Source of the DNA: Paenibacillus ginsengihumi DSM 21568
GTDB lineage: Bacteria; Bacillota; Bacilli; Paenibacillales; NBRC-103111
Length of the DNA: 64,000 nucleotides
Assembly: GCF_000380965.1 (NCBI RefSeq)
Contig: NZ_KB905552.1
Span: 88,880-152,879, forward strand
Direction: 5' to 3'
Below, one piece after another: positions 26,783-36,085 of the stretch. The notes beneath the pieces are model-generated. The model searched no databases, was not told where the DNA came from, and saw only the letters and a list, made by a program, of their open reading frames with translations. The first letter of the stretch is position 1; each line of letters opens with the position of its first letter. A program made the position numbers and the translations under genes.

Positions 26783-26811
26783 TTGACAAACCATCTGGAC
26801 GAATTTATAGT
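26783..26811 (+). promoter_or_regulatory. Strong sigma-A promoter of the caa3 oxidase operon
   Basis: TTGACA (26783-26788), exactly 17 bp, TATAGT (26806-26811). A second TTGACA at 26832-26837 with TACACT at 26854-26859 (16 bp spacer) may be a second promoter; the words CATTGACAAA are repeated 49 bp apart. Confidence 0.75.
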
Positions 26812-26892
26812 TATTATGGTGATCAGGTTCATTGACAAATTATGACCTTTGTTTACACTAACCAATTTGCTTTGTAAGGTGGGATTGATAAG

Positions 26893-27930
26893 ATGAATCG
26901 GTGGCAAAATCTTTGGCGCTTCATCCCTCTCTTCGGGTTGATGATGCTCATCTTGACGGGATGCGGTGACGATACCATCTCCGCCTTGAAGCCCAGAGGT
27001 CCCGTGGCCAGAGATCAGCTGTTCCTCATGAAGCTCAGTATCGGCATCATGCTGCTGGTCGTTGCGGTCGTATTCGTGATTTACATCTATGTCCTCATCC
27101 GCTTCAGAAAGAAAAAAGGCGACAAAGACATAGTTCCGAAACAGGTGGAAGGCAGCCATACGCTGGAGGTCATCTGGACGGTCATCCCGATCATCCTGCT
27201 GCTCATCCTTGCCGTGCCGACCATTCATTACACCTTTAAGCTGCTGGAAGACCATCGCGACAATGAAGACGCCCTGCACGTAAAAGTAACCGCTCACGCG
27301 TTCTGGTGGCAGTTCGAATATCCGGAGCTCGGCATTGCGACGGCGCAGGACTTGGTCATTCCGACCGGCAAGAAAATCGCTTTTGAATTGACTGCCTCCG
27401 ACGTCAAGCACTCCTTCTGGGTTCCGTCCCTGGGCGGCAAGATGGATACGAACGTAGGCAGCACCAACGTGTACTATTTGCAAGCAGATGATGTCGACGT
27501 ATTCAAAGGCAAGTGTGCCGAGCTTTGCGGTGCATCCCACTCCTTGATGGACTTTAAAGTCAAATCGCTCGAACCGGCTGACTTCGACAAATGGGTTGCT
27601 CAAATGAAAACGCCTGCTTCGATTCCGGCGGACGCCAAAGCGGGCGAGCAATTGTTCAAGGATAACTGCCTGTCCTGTCACGCGGTTAGCGCGGAAGGCC
27701 TCGGCGCAGGTCCGAACCTGAACGGCTTCGCTTCTCGCGAGCTCGTTGCCGGCATTCTGCCGCATAACGACGAAAGCTTGAAACAGTGGATCGCCGATCC
27801 GCAATCCGTGAAGCCCGGCAACAAAATGCCCGCTTTCGGCGAGAATGCTAAGAACGCCATGAACCCGCTGAGCGATCAGGAAATCAACGATATCATCAAA
27901 TACTTGAACTCGTTGAAGCTGCAGCCATAA
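26893..27930 (+). CDS. ctaC: Cytochrome c oxidase (caa3) subunit II with fused cytochrome c
   Basis: 345 residues, ATG start. The signal peptide ends in the lipobox LTGC, followed by two membrane helices (about 47-72 and 92-115). The CuA domain (about 130-235) contains the ligands in CAELCGASHSLM and an upstream His in DVKHSFWVP. A C-terminal cytochrome c domain (from about 243) has the haem-binding CLSCH and a methionine ligand region GNKMPAFG, typical of caa3 oxidases that take electrons from membrane cytochromes. First gene of ctaCDEF. Confidence 0.97.
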   Translation: MNRWQNLWRFIPLFGLMMLILTGCGDDTISALKPRGPVARDQLFLMKLSIGIMLLVVAVVFVIYIYVLIRFRKKKGDKDIVPKQVEGSHTLEVIWTVIPIILLLILAVPTIHYTFKLLEDHRDNEDALHVKVTAHAFWWQFEYPELGIATAQDLVIPTGKKIAFELTASDVKHSFWVPSLGGKMDTNVGSTNVYYLQADDVDVFKGKCAELCGASHSLMDFKVKSLEPADFDKWVAQMKTPASIPADAKAGEQLFKDNCLSCHAVSAEGLGAGPNLNGFASRELVAGILPHNDESLKQWIADPQSVKPGNKMPAFGENAKNAMNPLSDQEINDIIKYLNSLKLQP

Positions 27931-27963
27931 TAAGGGCTTGGGGAAATAAAGGAGGGTAACACG

Positions 27964-29811
27964 GTGGCTCACGCACACACAAAACGATATACCGGCCTTA
28001 TGGATTGGCTGACGACGGTCGACCATAAGAAAATCGGTATCCTGTATTTGATTGCAGGAGGAATCTTCTTCCTTATTGGCGGGCTTGAAGCGATATTGAT
28101 TCGGATTCAGCTGCTTTATCCCGACAATAAGATCTTTATCGGCGATACGTTCAACCAGTTGACGACGATGCACGGGACGACGATGATCTTCCTTGCCGTC
28201 ATGCCGGTCATCTTCGCCTTCATGAACGCGATCGTTCCGCTGCAGATCGGGGCGAGGGACGTCGCTTTCCCGTTCGTGAACGCGCTCGGCTTCTGGCTGT
28301 TCTTCTTCGGCGGATTGCTGCTGAACACGTCCTGGTTCCTGGGCGGAGCTCCGGCAGCTGGCTGGACCGCTTATCCGCCGCTGTCCGGCATTGTTGACAG
28401 CACCGGGACGTTCAAGGGCGTAGACTTTTATTTGCTCGGTCTGCAGATTTCCGGTCTCGGTACGCTGATCGGCGGCATCAACTTCCTGGTGACGATCATC
28501 AACATGAGAGCGCCAGGCATGACTTACATGAGAATGCCGATGTTCACCTGGGCGGCGTTCATTACATCCTTGCTCATCTTGTTCGCCTTCCCGGCTATTA
28601 CGGTCGCGCTGGTCGAGCTGATGTTCGACCGTCTGTTCAACGGCGGCTTCTATGATGTCAGCAAGGGCGGAAGCCCGATTCTGTGGGAGCACCTTTTCTG
28701 GCTGTTCGGTCACCCTGAAGTATATATCTTGATTTTGCCTGCTTTTGGCATCGTATCTGAAATCGTATCGACCTTCTCCAGAAAGCGTCTGTTCGGGTAC
28801 AGCTCGATGGTGTTCGCGACAGCGCTGATCGGTTTCCTGGGCTTCATGGTTTGGGCCCACCATATGTTTACGACCGGTATCGGTCCTGTCGGCGATGCGA
28901 TATTCGGCGTCGCGACGATGGCGATCGCCGTGCCGACAGGCGTCAAGGTATTTAACTGGCTGTTCACGCTCTGGGGCGGACAAATTCGCTTTACGACGGC
29001 GAATATCTTCGCAACGTCGTTCATCCCGACATTCGTTATGGGTGGCGTAACGGGGGTTATGCTTGCAGTTCCTGCGGCAGACTTCCAATATCACGATACT
29101 TACTTCGTCGTAGCGCACTTCCACTACGTTATCGTCGGCGGTCTTGTGCTCGGCTTGTTCGCGGCTTCCTACTACTGGTGGCCGAAGATGTTCGGACGCA
29201 TGCTCAACGAAACGCTTGGCAAGATTCATTTCTGGACGTTCTTTATCGGTTTCCATATGACGTTCTTCCCGCAGCACTTCCTCGGATTGATGGGGATGCC
29301 GCGGCGGGTGTTCACTTTCGAGCCTAACGTAGGTCTGGAGCAGGGCAACTTTATCAGTACGATCGGGGCATTCCTCATGGGTGTCGGTACGATCGTCTTC
29401 CTGATCAACATCGTGGCAACGGCCAGAAAGCCGATCGACGCGCCGGCAGATCCGTGGGACGGACGCACCCTGGAATGGACGATTCCTTCTCCGCCGCCGG
29501 AGTACAACTTCAAGCAGACGCCTCTTGTACGGGGCCTGGATGCATTCTGGAAAGAGAAGATGGCCGGCAACAAAGAGATGACGCCGGCGGAGCCGGTAGG
29601 TCCGATTCATATGCCTTCGGCTTCTATCCTGCCGTTCCTGATGTCGGTCGGATTGTTTATCGCAGGCTACGGCTTCATGTACCACAAGTATGCGATCAGC
29701 ATCATCGGGATCGGCATAACGCTCATTTGTATGCTTCTTCGCTCGGTGTATGACGATAAGGGCTGGCATATCGAGCCGGAAGAATTAAACGATAAGGGGG
29801 TTAAGGCATGA
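27964..29811 (+). CDS. ctaD: Cytochrome c oxidase subunit I
   Basis: 615 residues, GTG start at 27964 after AGGAGGGTAAC. It is the catalytic proton-pumping subunit with haem a, haem a3 and CuB: TMHGTTMIF (low-spin haem ligand), WLFGHPEVYILILPAFG (CuB His with the His-Tyr crosslink residues), WAHHMF (two CuB ligands) and HDTYFVVAHFHYV (both haem ligands). More than twelve membrane helices are evident. The C-terminal extension after about 540 (PPEYNFKQTPLVRGLDAFW) is typical of Bacillus caa3. A 1017-codon frame runs antisense through ctaC and ctaD and is a shadow. Confidence 0.98.
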   Translation: MAHAHTKRYTGLMDWLTTVDHKKIGILYLIAGGIFFLIGGLEAILIRIQLLYPDNKIFIGDTFNQLTTMHGTTMIFLAVMPVIFAFMNAIVPLQIGARDVAFPFVNALGFWLFFFGGLLLNTSWFLGGAPAAGWTAYPPLSGIVDSTGTFKGVDFYLLGLQISGLGTLIGGINFLVTIINMRAPGMTYMRMPMFTWAAFITSLLILFAFPAITVALVELMFDRLFNGGFYDVSKGGSPILWEHLFWLFGHPEVYILILPAFGIVSEIVSTFSRKRLFGYSSMVFATALIGFLGFMVWAHHMFTTGIGPVGDAIFGVATMAIAVPTGVKVFNWLFTLWGGQIRFTTANIFATSFIPTFVMGGVTGVMLAVPAADFQYHDTYFVVAHFHYVIVGGLVLGLFAASYYWWPKMFGRMLNETLGKIHFWTFFIGFHMTFFPQHFLGLMGMPRRVFTFEPNVGLEQGNFISTIGAFLMGVGTIVFLINIVATARKPIDAPADPWDGRTLEWTIPSPPPEYNFKQTPLVRGLDAFWKEKMAGNKEMTPAEPVGPIHMPSASILPFLMSVGLFIAGYGFMYHKYAISIIGIGITLICMLLRSVYDDKGWHIEPEELNDKGVKA

Positions 29812-30431
29812 GTGCAGCACATCACGATGTAGGCGGCGCCCTGCCACCTCACGCGGAAACGGCTACGCTGGAAGGCAAGAACAAGGTTCTTGGCTTCTGG
29901 CTCTTCCTTGGCGGCGAGTGCGTACTGTTCGGTACCCTCTTCGCATCGTTCGTCGCGCTGCGCAATCAGGTGCCGGACGGCCCGACTGCCCAGCAACTGT
30001 TCCAGCTGGACCTGGTCGGTCTTTCGACCTTGATCCTGCTCACAAGCTCGCTAACGAGCGTATTCGCCATTATGGCGATGCATCGCAATCAGTTCCAGAA
30101 GCTGCAAGCGTGGATGCTGGTGACGATTCTGCTTGGCCTAAGCTTCCTGGGGCTGGAGATCTACGAATTCGTTCATTACGTGCACGAAGGCCACACGTTC
30201 TCCAAGAGCGCATTCTCTACCTCGTTCTATACGTTGGTCGGATTTCACGGCGCTCACGTATTGTTCGGAATTTTGTGGATCGGCTTGCTTGTCATTCAAG
30301 GGTACAGGAAAGGGTTAACGACCGTAACGGCACCCAAGTATTACGTTGCTTCACTGTACTGGCACTTTATTGACGTAGTGTGGGTGTTCATCTTTACCGT
30401 CGTGTACCTCATGGGAAAGGTGGGACCATAA
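29808..30431 (+). CDS. ctaE: Cytochrome c oxidase subunit III
   Basis: 207 residues; ATG overlaps the ctaD stop (ATGA), so translation is coupled. Five membrane helices, with KNKVLGFWLFLGGECVLFG, FLGLEIYEF (lipid-binding Glu region) and the family signature FHGAHVLFGILWIG. The short five-helix form is usual for Bacillus-type caa3 enzymes. Confidence 0.97.
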   Translation: MSAAHHDVGGALPPHAETATLEGKNKVLGFWLFLGGECVLFGTLFASFVALRNQVPDGPTAQQLFQLDLVGLSTLILLTSSLTSVFAIMAMHRNQFQKLQAWMLVTILLGLSFLGLEIYEFVHYVHEGHTFSKSAFSTSFYTLVGFHGAHVLFGILWIGLLVIQGYRKGLTTVTAPKYYVASLYWHFIDVVWVFIFTVVYLMGKVGP

Positions 30432-30432
30432 G

Positions 30433-30741
30433 ATGAGCAGTCAACACTCTTCGGCAGGCGAACGGCATCGTCTGGAAGGTCCAAGAAACCATTACATCAC
30501 CTACATCATTTCGATCGTACTCACGATTTTAGCTTTCGCCGCCGTCCTGTACGGCGGTCTGGACAAAGCATTCCTGCTCTGGTTCCTGGTCGGTCTGGCG
30601 ATCGTTCAATGCGTCGTCCAGCTGGCTTATTGGATGCACATGAAGGACAAAGGGCATCTGTTTCCTATCATAGGAATCATCTTCGGCTTCATCGTCGCTT
30701 TGCTGGCGATGGCTGCGGCAGTTTATTGGACTTGGTGGTAA
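30433..30741 (+). CDS. ctaF: Cytochrome c oxidase subunit IV
   Basis: 102 residues, ATG one base after the ctaE stop. Three membrane helices (about 20-40, 47-67, 78-98) after a hydrophilic N terminus; VLYGGLDKAFLLWFLVGLAIVQCVVQLAYWMHMKD carries the COX4_pro/CtaF pattern. It is the last structural gene before the operon terminator. Confidence 0.93.
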   Translation: MSSQHSSAGERHRLEGPRNHYITYIISIVLTILAFAAVLYGGLDKAFLLWFLVGLAIVQCVVQLAYWMHMKDKGHLFPIIGIIFGFIVALLAMAAAVYWTWW

Positions 30742-30746
30742 TTGTA

Positions 30747-30785
30747 GGGAGAGGCGGCTTGATCACTCGAAGCCCCTCTCTTTTG
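30747..30785 (+). terminator. Terminator after ctaF
   Basis: GGGAGAGGCGGCTT and AAGCCCCTCTC pair with one bulge and are followed by TTTT. It separates the structural genes from ctaG, which may be expressed by read-through or its own promoter. Confidence 0.8.
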
Positions 30786-30855
30786 TATAATTAAGGGTTG
30801 TTTCACAAGTTGGACACATTCCGATGGCTTCAGCAAACGAATGAGAGGAGCGCCA

Positions 30856-31737
30856 ATGATCATGAATGCCCAAGCCATTACCCATGCGGCTCACGGCGCC
30901 GCGCCGACGTTCGCTCAGTTGTGGAGTCCCGGCTTTTTGCTCGCTATGGTTGTGCTCGGCGTACTGTATACGTTGGCCACCGGTCCTTGGCGGAGCCGCT
31001 TTGCGGAAAGTGAGCCGGTCGGACTTAAGCCCAGACTTTGGTTCTGGGGAGGACTCGCGCTTTGGTATATCGCGGAAGGCAGTCCGCTCAGCTACTATGG
31101 CCACCATGAATTTTTTAGTCTGCATATGCTGCAGCAGGCGGTTCTGTATCTGGTCATGCCGCCGTTTTTGCTGCTCGGTACGCCGGGATGGCTGCTGCGT
31201 CCCCTTTTTCGCACGAAGGGTGGCGAACGCTTTATGAAAGTGTTTGCCAATCCGATGCTTTCCTTGTTTTTGTTTAACTTTATTTTCTCGCTGTACCATA
31301 TTCCAATCGTGATGGATTGGCTTATGGTCCATGAAGCGGCGCTCCGGTTGTATTATGTGATTTTTCTGACGGCTGCTTTTCAGATGTGGTTTCCCGTCTT
31401 TTGTCCAATGCCGGAGTACGCGAAAATTTCGGAGCTCAAGAAAATGCTGTATATTTTTGTCAACGGCATTTTGTTGACGCCCGCCTGCGCGCTGATTATT
31501 TTTGCCAAAGATCCGCTGTACGCCTCGTATGCCCATATCCCGGCCACGATCTGGTTTCTTGAATCGGTGGACGACCAGCAGTTGGGCGGCGTCGTGATGA
31601 AGATCGTGCAGGAGATCGTATACGGCTTCGCGCTCGCCTATGTATTCTTCCGCTGGTATCGGAGTGAACGTCAGAAGGAAGAGGAAGAGGATTTGCTGAG
31701 CGACTCCATGATGCATTCCACTGGCAATGCTCATTGA
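30856..31737 (+). CDS. ctaG: Cytochrome c oxidase assembly factor CtaG (caa3 type)
   Basis: 293 residues from ATG 30856, chosen for AGAGGAG five bases upstream over the ATG at 30841. Seven membrane helices; the caa3_CtaG pattern is seen in WRSRFAE, FWGGLALWYIAEGSPLSYYGHH, HMLQQAVLYLVMPPFLLLGTP, FSLYHIPIVMDW and QMWFPVFCPMPE. It is needed for an active caa3 oxidase, probably in copper delivery to CuB. It follows the structural genes as in Bacillus. Confidence 0.93.
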   Translation: MIMNAQAITHAAHGAAPTFAQLWSPGFLLAMVVLGVLYTLATGPWRSRFAESEPVGLKPRLWFWGGLALWYIAEGSPLSYYGHHEFFSLHMLQQAVLYLVMPPFLLLGTPGWLLRPLFRTKGGERFMKVFANPMLSLFLFNFIFSLYHIPIVMDWLMVHEAALRLYYVIFLTAAFQMWFPVFCPMPEYAKISELKKMLYIFVNGILLTPACALIIFAKDPLYASYAHIPATIWFLESVDDQQLGGVVMKIVQEIVYGFALAYVFFRWYRSERQKEEEEDLLSDSMMHSTGNAH

Positions 31738-31789
31738 TTGCAATCCCGCAGCCCGTATGTCATATTTGCACAATAGGTGGGGATGAGGA

Positions 31790-32251
31790 ATGAAAGTAGC
31801 CATATTGCCGACCATTAGCACCAGCTTCATCGTCATCAGCGCGGTGCTCGTCGCCATAGGCTGGTACCATATCGTCAACGGCCGCCAGAAGCAGCACCAA
31901 ACCTTGATGCTGTGGGGCGCCGGGTTCGCGCTCGCCTTCTTTCTGATTTACGCAAGCCGGACCGTTTTTGTAGGAAATACGAGCTTCGGGGGGCCGGAAG
32001 ACCTCAAGCTGGCCTATCATCTGTTCCTGTTCTTCCATATTGCCTTGGCTACGGCGGCTGGCGTGTTCGGCATCATCACGCTTGTTCTCGCCTTCAATAA
32101 AAAATTCGCCAGGCATAAAAAGATCGGCCGCTGGACGGCCGTCATGTGGCTGCTGACCGCTCCGACCGGCGTCGTCGTTTACGTGCTGCTATATTTGCTG
32201 TACCCTGGCGGGGAAACGAAGCCGATGATCGACGCGATCCTGGGCGTTTGA
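31790..32251 (+). CDS. ctaM: DUF420 membrane protein CtaM (oxidase maturation)
   Basis: 153 residues, ATG at 31790. Four membrane helices; the conserved His residues of DUF420 are present in GWYHIVNGRQKQHQTLM, AYHLFLFFHI and FARHKKIGRWT. The family (B. subtilis YozB, S. aureus CtaM) is required for maturation of haem-copper oxidases. It lies 50 bp after ctaG and ends at a terminator, fitting a ctaG-ctaM accessory unit. Confidence 0.88.
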   Translation: MKVAILPTISTSFIVISAVLVAIGWYHIVNGRQKQHQTLMLWGAGFALAFFLIYASRTVFVGNTSFGGPEDLKLAYHLFLFFHIALATAAGVFGIITLVLAFNKKFARHKKIGRWTAVMWLLTAPTGVVVYVLLYLLYPGGETKPMIDAILGV

Positions 32252-32303
32252 CCGGTCTGGCGGTTATGGGGTTATAGGCTTTTGGGGTTGACGATATGAG
32301 CTG

Positions 32304-32332
32304 AAAGATCTCTCTTGCAGAGGTCTTTTTTC
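32304..32332 (+). terminator. Terminator after ctaM
   Basis: AAAGATCTCT and AGAGGTCTTT pair across CTTGC, then a T run. Confidence 0.75.
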
Positions 32333-32349
32333 AATTTGCGCGACAAGAA

Positions 32350-32376
32350 AAGGCCGCCGATTCGTTCGGCAGCCTT
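32350..32376 (-). terminator. Terminator of ppaC
   Basis: AAGGCCGCCGA (32350-32360) pairs with TCGGCAGCCTT (32366-32376) with one mismatch; TTTTCTTG follows on the minus strand. Confidence 0.75.
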
Positions 32377-32391
32377 ATGCGAGGCAGTTGA

Positions 32392-33324
32392 TTATCTTTT
32401 GTTGAAAATGTCAGTGAGCACCGGCACGATCTGCGATTTGCGGGATACGACGCCTTTCAGTACAGCCTTGTTGTTCTCCAGCTTCACGTTGTAAGCCTGC
32501 TCGACAGCGTCGGCGGCCCGCCCGATGGCGATACCGATGGAATCGTTGTTCAAAATGTCGGTTACGACGAAGAGGAACAGATCCAGTCCCTTCTCGGCGA
32601 CAATGCCCGAAAGCGCCGCTTCGACTTCCGCCTGGCGCGACAGCACGTCATTGGTGTCCACCGCATTGACCTGGGCGATCTCAACCTTCGCGCTGCCCAT
32701 CTGGAACTCCTTGGAGTCGAGCGAAATGAGCTCGGCGATCGACTTGTCGCTGAGATCGGCGCCTGCCTTCAGCATCTCGAGCCCGTAGCTCTCCGCGTTG
32801 ACTCCGGCGATCTCGGCCAGCTCCTTGGCCGCAGCGATGTCTTCCTGCGTGCAGGTCGGCGATTTGAAGAGAAGAGAATCGGAGATGATGGCGGACAGCA
32901 TGAGACCGGCAATATCTTGGCGGATGGCGACGCCGCTTTCTTTGTACAATTTGTTCAGAATGGTTGCCGTACAACCGACCGGCTCGGCGCGGTAGTACAG
33001 CGGACCGCTCGTTTCGAAATTGGCGATGCGGTGATGGTCGATGACCTCGGCAATGCGAACCTGATCGATGTCCGACGCGCTTTGCTGACGTTCGTTGTGA
33101 TCGACCAAAATAACTTCCTTGGCTTCGCCGGCAACCGATTCGACGAGACGGGGAGCCGACGCTTTGAAATAATCCAGCGCATATTGCGTTTCTCCGTTAA
33201 TGCTGCCCAGGCGGACAGCCTCTACGTTGCTGCCGAGGCTCTTCTTCAGTTCAGCATAGGCGATCGCGGAACAAATCGAGTCGGTATCGGGATTTTTGTG
33301 ACCAAAAATAAGTACTTTGTCCAT
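32392..33324 (-). CDS. ppaC: Manganese-dependent inorganic pyrophosphatase
   Basis: 310 residues, ATG at 33322-33324 with AAGGAG about twelve bases upstream. DHH-family motifs: [16 protein letters not shown] (metal-binding His and two Asp), VDHNE, the DHH box in [12 protein letters not shown] and the C-terminal substrate-binding SRKSQIVP. It hydrolyses pyrophosphate to drive biosynthesis. The length is standard for family II enzymes without a CBS regulatory insert. Confidence 0.96.
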   Translation of the reverse strand: MDKVLIFGHKNPDTDSICSAIAYAELKKSLGSNVEAVRLGSINGETQYALDYFKASAPRLVESVAGEAKEVILVDHNERQQSASDIDQVRIAEVIDHHRIANFETSGPLYYRAEPVGCTATILNKLYKESGVAIRQDIAGLMLSAIISDSLLFKSPTCTQEDIAAAKELAEIAGVNAESYGLEMLKAGADLSDKSIAELISLDSKEFQMGSAKVEIAQVNAVDTNDVLSRQAEVEAALSGIVAEKGLDLFLFVVTDILNNDSIGIAIGRAADAVEQAYNVKLENNKAVLKGVVSRKSQIVPVLTDIFNKR

Positions 33325-33678
33325 TCTCAGATCTTACTCCTTATTCGTCTTTTTGTGAAAAGTATAACCTACTGCGAGCGTGTCTATCAAGATTATACCA
33401 CGATATGTCGTTTATTCCTATTAATTTAATGGGGATAAAAGAATATTTGTCCTCCAAGAGAGCAAATTTTTGAAATAAGTAGCAAGGAATCATAAAGAAT
33501 ACGCCTTTTATTTATGTTATTATTGCACTAAACCGGTAAATTAAGCGCTTACTATTCGGCAGAAGATCCGGTTATCCCGCTCTGACCATGGGGAAAGAGC
33601 ACATGCCCATGGACAAGTGCATCGACCTGCTTAATGGGTCACATGAACGGTAGTCGATTAAAAAGGGAGGATCAATGA
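33325..33678. other. Intergenic region between divergent ppaC and the binding-protein gene
   Basis: About 350 bp without a supported gene. It is AT-rich near 33480-33530 and includes the cre-like dyad listed next and a partial dyad GGGAAAGAGCACATGCCCATGGACAAG region around 33590-33615. Confidence 0.4.
33540..33553 (+). promoter_or_regulatory. Possible catabolite-responsive (cre) operator
   Basis: ATTAAGCGCTTACT contains the perfect dyad TAAGCGCTTA and fits the CcpA consensus TGWAAGCGYTWNCA apart from its ends. It lies 126 bp before a sugar-type binding lipoprotein gene, a sensible CcpA target. Confidence 0.45.
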
Positions 33679-35022
33679 ATGGCAAAGAAAAAAGCGTTAT
33701 TGTCTGCCGCGCTGATTGCAGCGCTATTGACGGCTTGCAGCGGAGGTCAGGGGCAGGTGGCGTCATCCGGCGAAGGCGGCGGCGCCGAAGGCGAGGCGAA
33801 AGGCCAGCAATCGCTCGTCACAAGCGACCCGGTAGAGCTCGTGCTCTATTCAACGGCGGCAACCTCGGAGGAAGAGGTGCAGAAGAAGTTTATCGACCCG
33901 ATCCAGCAACAGTTTCCGAATTTCACGATCAAGTATATAAAGAAAGGCAAAGGCACCAATATCGATGAACTGGTCGCCGCAGGACAGCAAATCGATATTT
34001 ATTATGAAAGCGTGAATTTTTTCCATACGGTGACCAAGTTCGGGCTTGCCTACGATATGACGGAGCTGATCAAGAAGCATAACATCGATATCGGTAAATT
34101 CGAGCCGACGATGATCGACTATGCGCAGGGAATGTCCGGGAACGGCATCTACGGCCTCCCTGTATGGTCCGAGAACGTTATTTTGTTTTATAACAAAGAT
34201 ATTTTCGACAAATTCGGAGTGCCGTATCCGACCAACGGCATGACGTGGAACGAGCTGCATCAGCTGGCCAAGCAGCTGACAAGATCCGATGGAGGCAAGC
34301 AATATTTGGGCTTTGCGGCTTCGCCGTCGCATACGCTGAGAGCCAACCAGTTCTCGCTCACTTTCCTGGACAGCCAGACGGACAAAGCGACGATCAATGC
34401 GAATGAACAATGGAAGAAGCTCTTCGATTACTATTATATTGCGCCATCCAATGATCCGGGCTTCCGCAAGGCGATGGAAGGCTTGAAAAACAAGCTGCCG
34501 TACAAGGATCCGTTCCTGAAGGAGCGTAACCTGGCCATGCTCGCCTACTTGTCTCAGCTGGATTGGGCGGCTGGAGGCGCGGAGGGCATGAACTGGGATA
34601 TCGCTGCGCTCCCGACCTTCGAGGAGCTGCCGAACGTCGGTTCGTCGGCTTACCCTTTCTATTGGGGGGTAACGGCACAGAGCAAGCATAAGGACGAGGC
34701 AATGGCCGTCATCAAATTTTTGACCGACACCGAGTACCAGACCAAGCAGGTGCGCAGCGGCACGATGACGACGCTGAAGGACGAAGCGATCAAGCAGCAG
34801 TTCGGGCAGGACAGCCCGTACAAGGACAAAAACTTGAGCGCCGTCTTCCATAACAGCTATGCGGCGCTGCCGATCAAGTCGATGTACGAAGGAGATGCGC
34901 AAAAAGCGTACGAGGATACGGTTCACGAAGCCGCACTGGGCGTTTCGGACCTGAACACGCTGTTCCGCAAAATCGAAGAGACCGCCAACAAAGCGGTCGA
35001 CGCGGTGAAAGCGGGGAATTAA
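33679..35022 (+). CDS. Extracellular solute-binding lipoprotein (family 1, sugar type)
   Basis: 447 residues, ATG start with GGGAGG upstream. Signal peptide MAKKKALLSAALIAAL and lipobox LTAC; the mature N terminus is a Gly/Ser/Glu linker (SGGQGQVASSGEGGG). The body has the ABC substrate-binding features DPVELVLYSTAATSEEEVQK, YGLPVWSENVILFYNKDIFDKFG, and a C-terminal helix pair. Such proteins deliver oligosaccharides to a two-permease importer, but no permease or ATPase gene is adjacent. The neighbouring convergent AraC regulator suggests a sugar-responsive system whose transporter lies elsewhere. Confidence 0.9.
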   Translation: MAKKKALLSAALIAALLTACSGGQGQVASSGEGGGAEGEAKGQQSLVTSDPVELVLYSTAATSEEEVQKKFIDPIQQQFPNFTIKYIKKGKGTNIDELVAAGQQIDIYYESVNFFHTVTKFGLAYDMTELIKKHNIDIGKFEPTMIDYAQGMSGNGIYGLPVWSENVILFYNKDIFDKFGVPYPTNGMTWNELHQLAKQLTRSDGGKQYLGFAASPSHTLRANQFSLTFLDSQTDKATINANEQWKKLFDYYYIAPSNDPGFRKAMEGLKNKLPYKDPFLKERNLAMLAYLSQLDWAAGGAEGMNWDIAALPTFEELPNVGSSAYPFYWGVTAQSKHKDEAMAVIKFLTDTEYQTKQVRSGTMTTLKDEAIKQQFGQDSPYKDKNLSAVFHNSYAALPIKSMYEGDAQKAYEDTVHEAALGVSDLNTLFRKIEETANKAVDAVKAGN

Positions 35023-35060
35023 ACGCGGAAGAAATAAGGGCATGGCGCTCGTTAACGGGC

Positions 35061-35200
35061 GCTATGCCCTTTGCCGCTTTCCAGAGGTTGCAGTCCGACC
35101 GTAGCTGGCCCTTCGCATTCCAGGGGAAGCGGCGACCTGCCGTGGCTGGCCCTTCGCATCCCGGGAATAGCGGCAACCGGCTGTAGCAGCCCCTTTGCAA
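35061..35200. repeat. 41 bp tandem repeat, about three copies
   Basis: The phrase GTAGCTGGCCCTTCGCATTC recurs at 35101, 35142 (GTGGCTGGCCC) and, degenerate, 35183, always followed by a GGAA-CGGC-like stretch. It fills the space between the convergent binding-protein and AraC genes. Confidence 0.7.
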
Positions 35201-35218
35201 GTTCATCCGGCGGCGGAT

Positions 35219-36085
35219 TTACGACTTCCGCGCGCGCTCGGCTTCGCACTGCTTCCGATACTGGAGCGGCGGGAGCCCGGTTATTTTTTTGAATGTCGTG
35301 TTGAAATGGGCGATATGGCTGAAGCCCGTTCGCTCCGCGATCGTCACGACTTTGTCATTCGTGTCGCGCAGCAGCTCCTGCGCTTTCCTCACCCGGACAG
35401 CCTGCACATACTCCCGGAAGTGAAAGCCGGTCATCTTTTTAAAGATGCGGCTCAGATAGGATGGGCTGACATAAAAGTGCCGCGCCACTTGTTCGAGCGT
35501 AATCTCTTCTTGATAATGCCTGTTCAGGTAAGAGGCGATTTGCGTAATTTTTTCATGCATCGGATGAGGGTATGGAAGCGGCTCTTCGGGTTCCGACTCG
35601 TTCAGCCGGTAAATTCGGATCAGCAGCTTCGCCAGAAGGGCCCGGACGCAGGTGATATAACCGTCTTTTTGCTCCCTGCATTCGGCTAGTATTTCCCGGA
35701 ACAGCCGTTCGTTCGATTGAAACGCTTTCAACGGGAAGCGAATGAGGGGGGACCTGCTCCGGAAAGGAAGCCACGGCGAGACTCCCCCAGGAAGTGCAGG
35801 TCGCAGGAAGTCGTCGGCGAAGTTGATGAGAATGCGCTCGAATTCAGGGACCTCCGAGCTTTCCGTGCGGTGAAGGTCGTACGGGTTGACAACGATCATG
35901 TCCCCCCGCCGGGCAGTCAGCACCATGCCGTTGATAAAGTAGGTGCGTTCTCCTTGAAGCAGGAAGAAGATCTCGTAAAATGGGTGAAAGTGGGCGTTGG
36001 CCATGGTCGAATAGCCTCTTCTGTACATATATTGAATGGAAAAGTCATTCTCTCCAATCATATATTTTGGACCACAAATATCCAT
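35219..36085 (-). CDS. AraC-family transcriptional regulator
   Basis: 288 residues, ATG at 36083-36085. An N-terminal cupin-like sensor (HFHPFYEIFFLLQGERTYFINGM, ARRGDMIVVNPYDLHRTE) binds the effector. The C-terminal DNA-binding domain (about 190-285) has two helix-turn-helix units: ITLEQVARHFYVSPSYLSRIFKKMTG and VVTIAERTGFSHIAHFNTTFKKITG, with the final LPPLQYRK typical of Paenibacillus one-domain AraC proteins. It probably controls sugar uptake genes such as the convergent binding-protein gene, by analogy. Confidence 0.92.
   Translation of the reverse strand: MDICGPKYMIGENDFSIQYMYRRGYSTMANAHFHPFYEIFFLLQGERTYFINGMVLTARRGDMIVVNPYDLHRTESSEVPEFERILINFADDFLRPALPGGVSPWLPFRSRSPLIRFPLKAFQSNERLFREILAECREQKDGYITCVRALLAKLLIRIYRLNESEPEEPLPYPHPMHEKITQIASYLNRHYQEEITLEQVARHFYVSPSYLSRIFKKMTGFHFREYVQAVRVRKAQELLRDTNDKVVTIAERTGFSHIAHFNTTFKKITGLPPLQYRKQCEAERARKS

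Noticed and set aside
26716..29769. A 1017-codon open frame antisense to ctaC and ctaD
   Set aside because: It lies exactly opposite two well-recognised oxidase genes, has His/Arg/Asp-rich composition typical of a reverse-complement shadow, and no ribosome-binding site.
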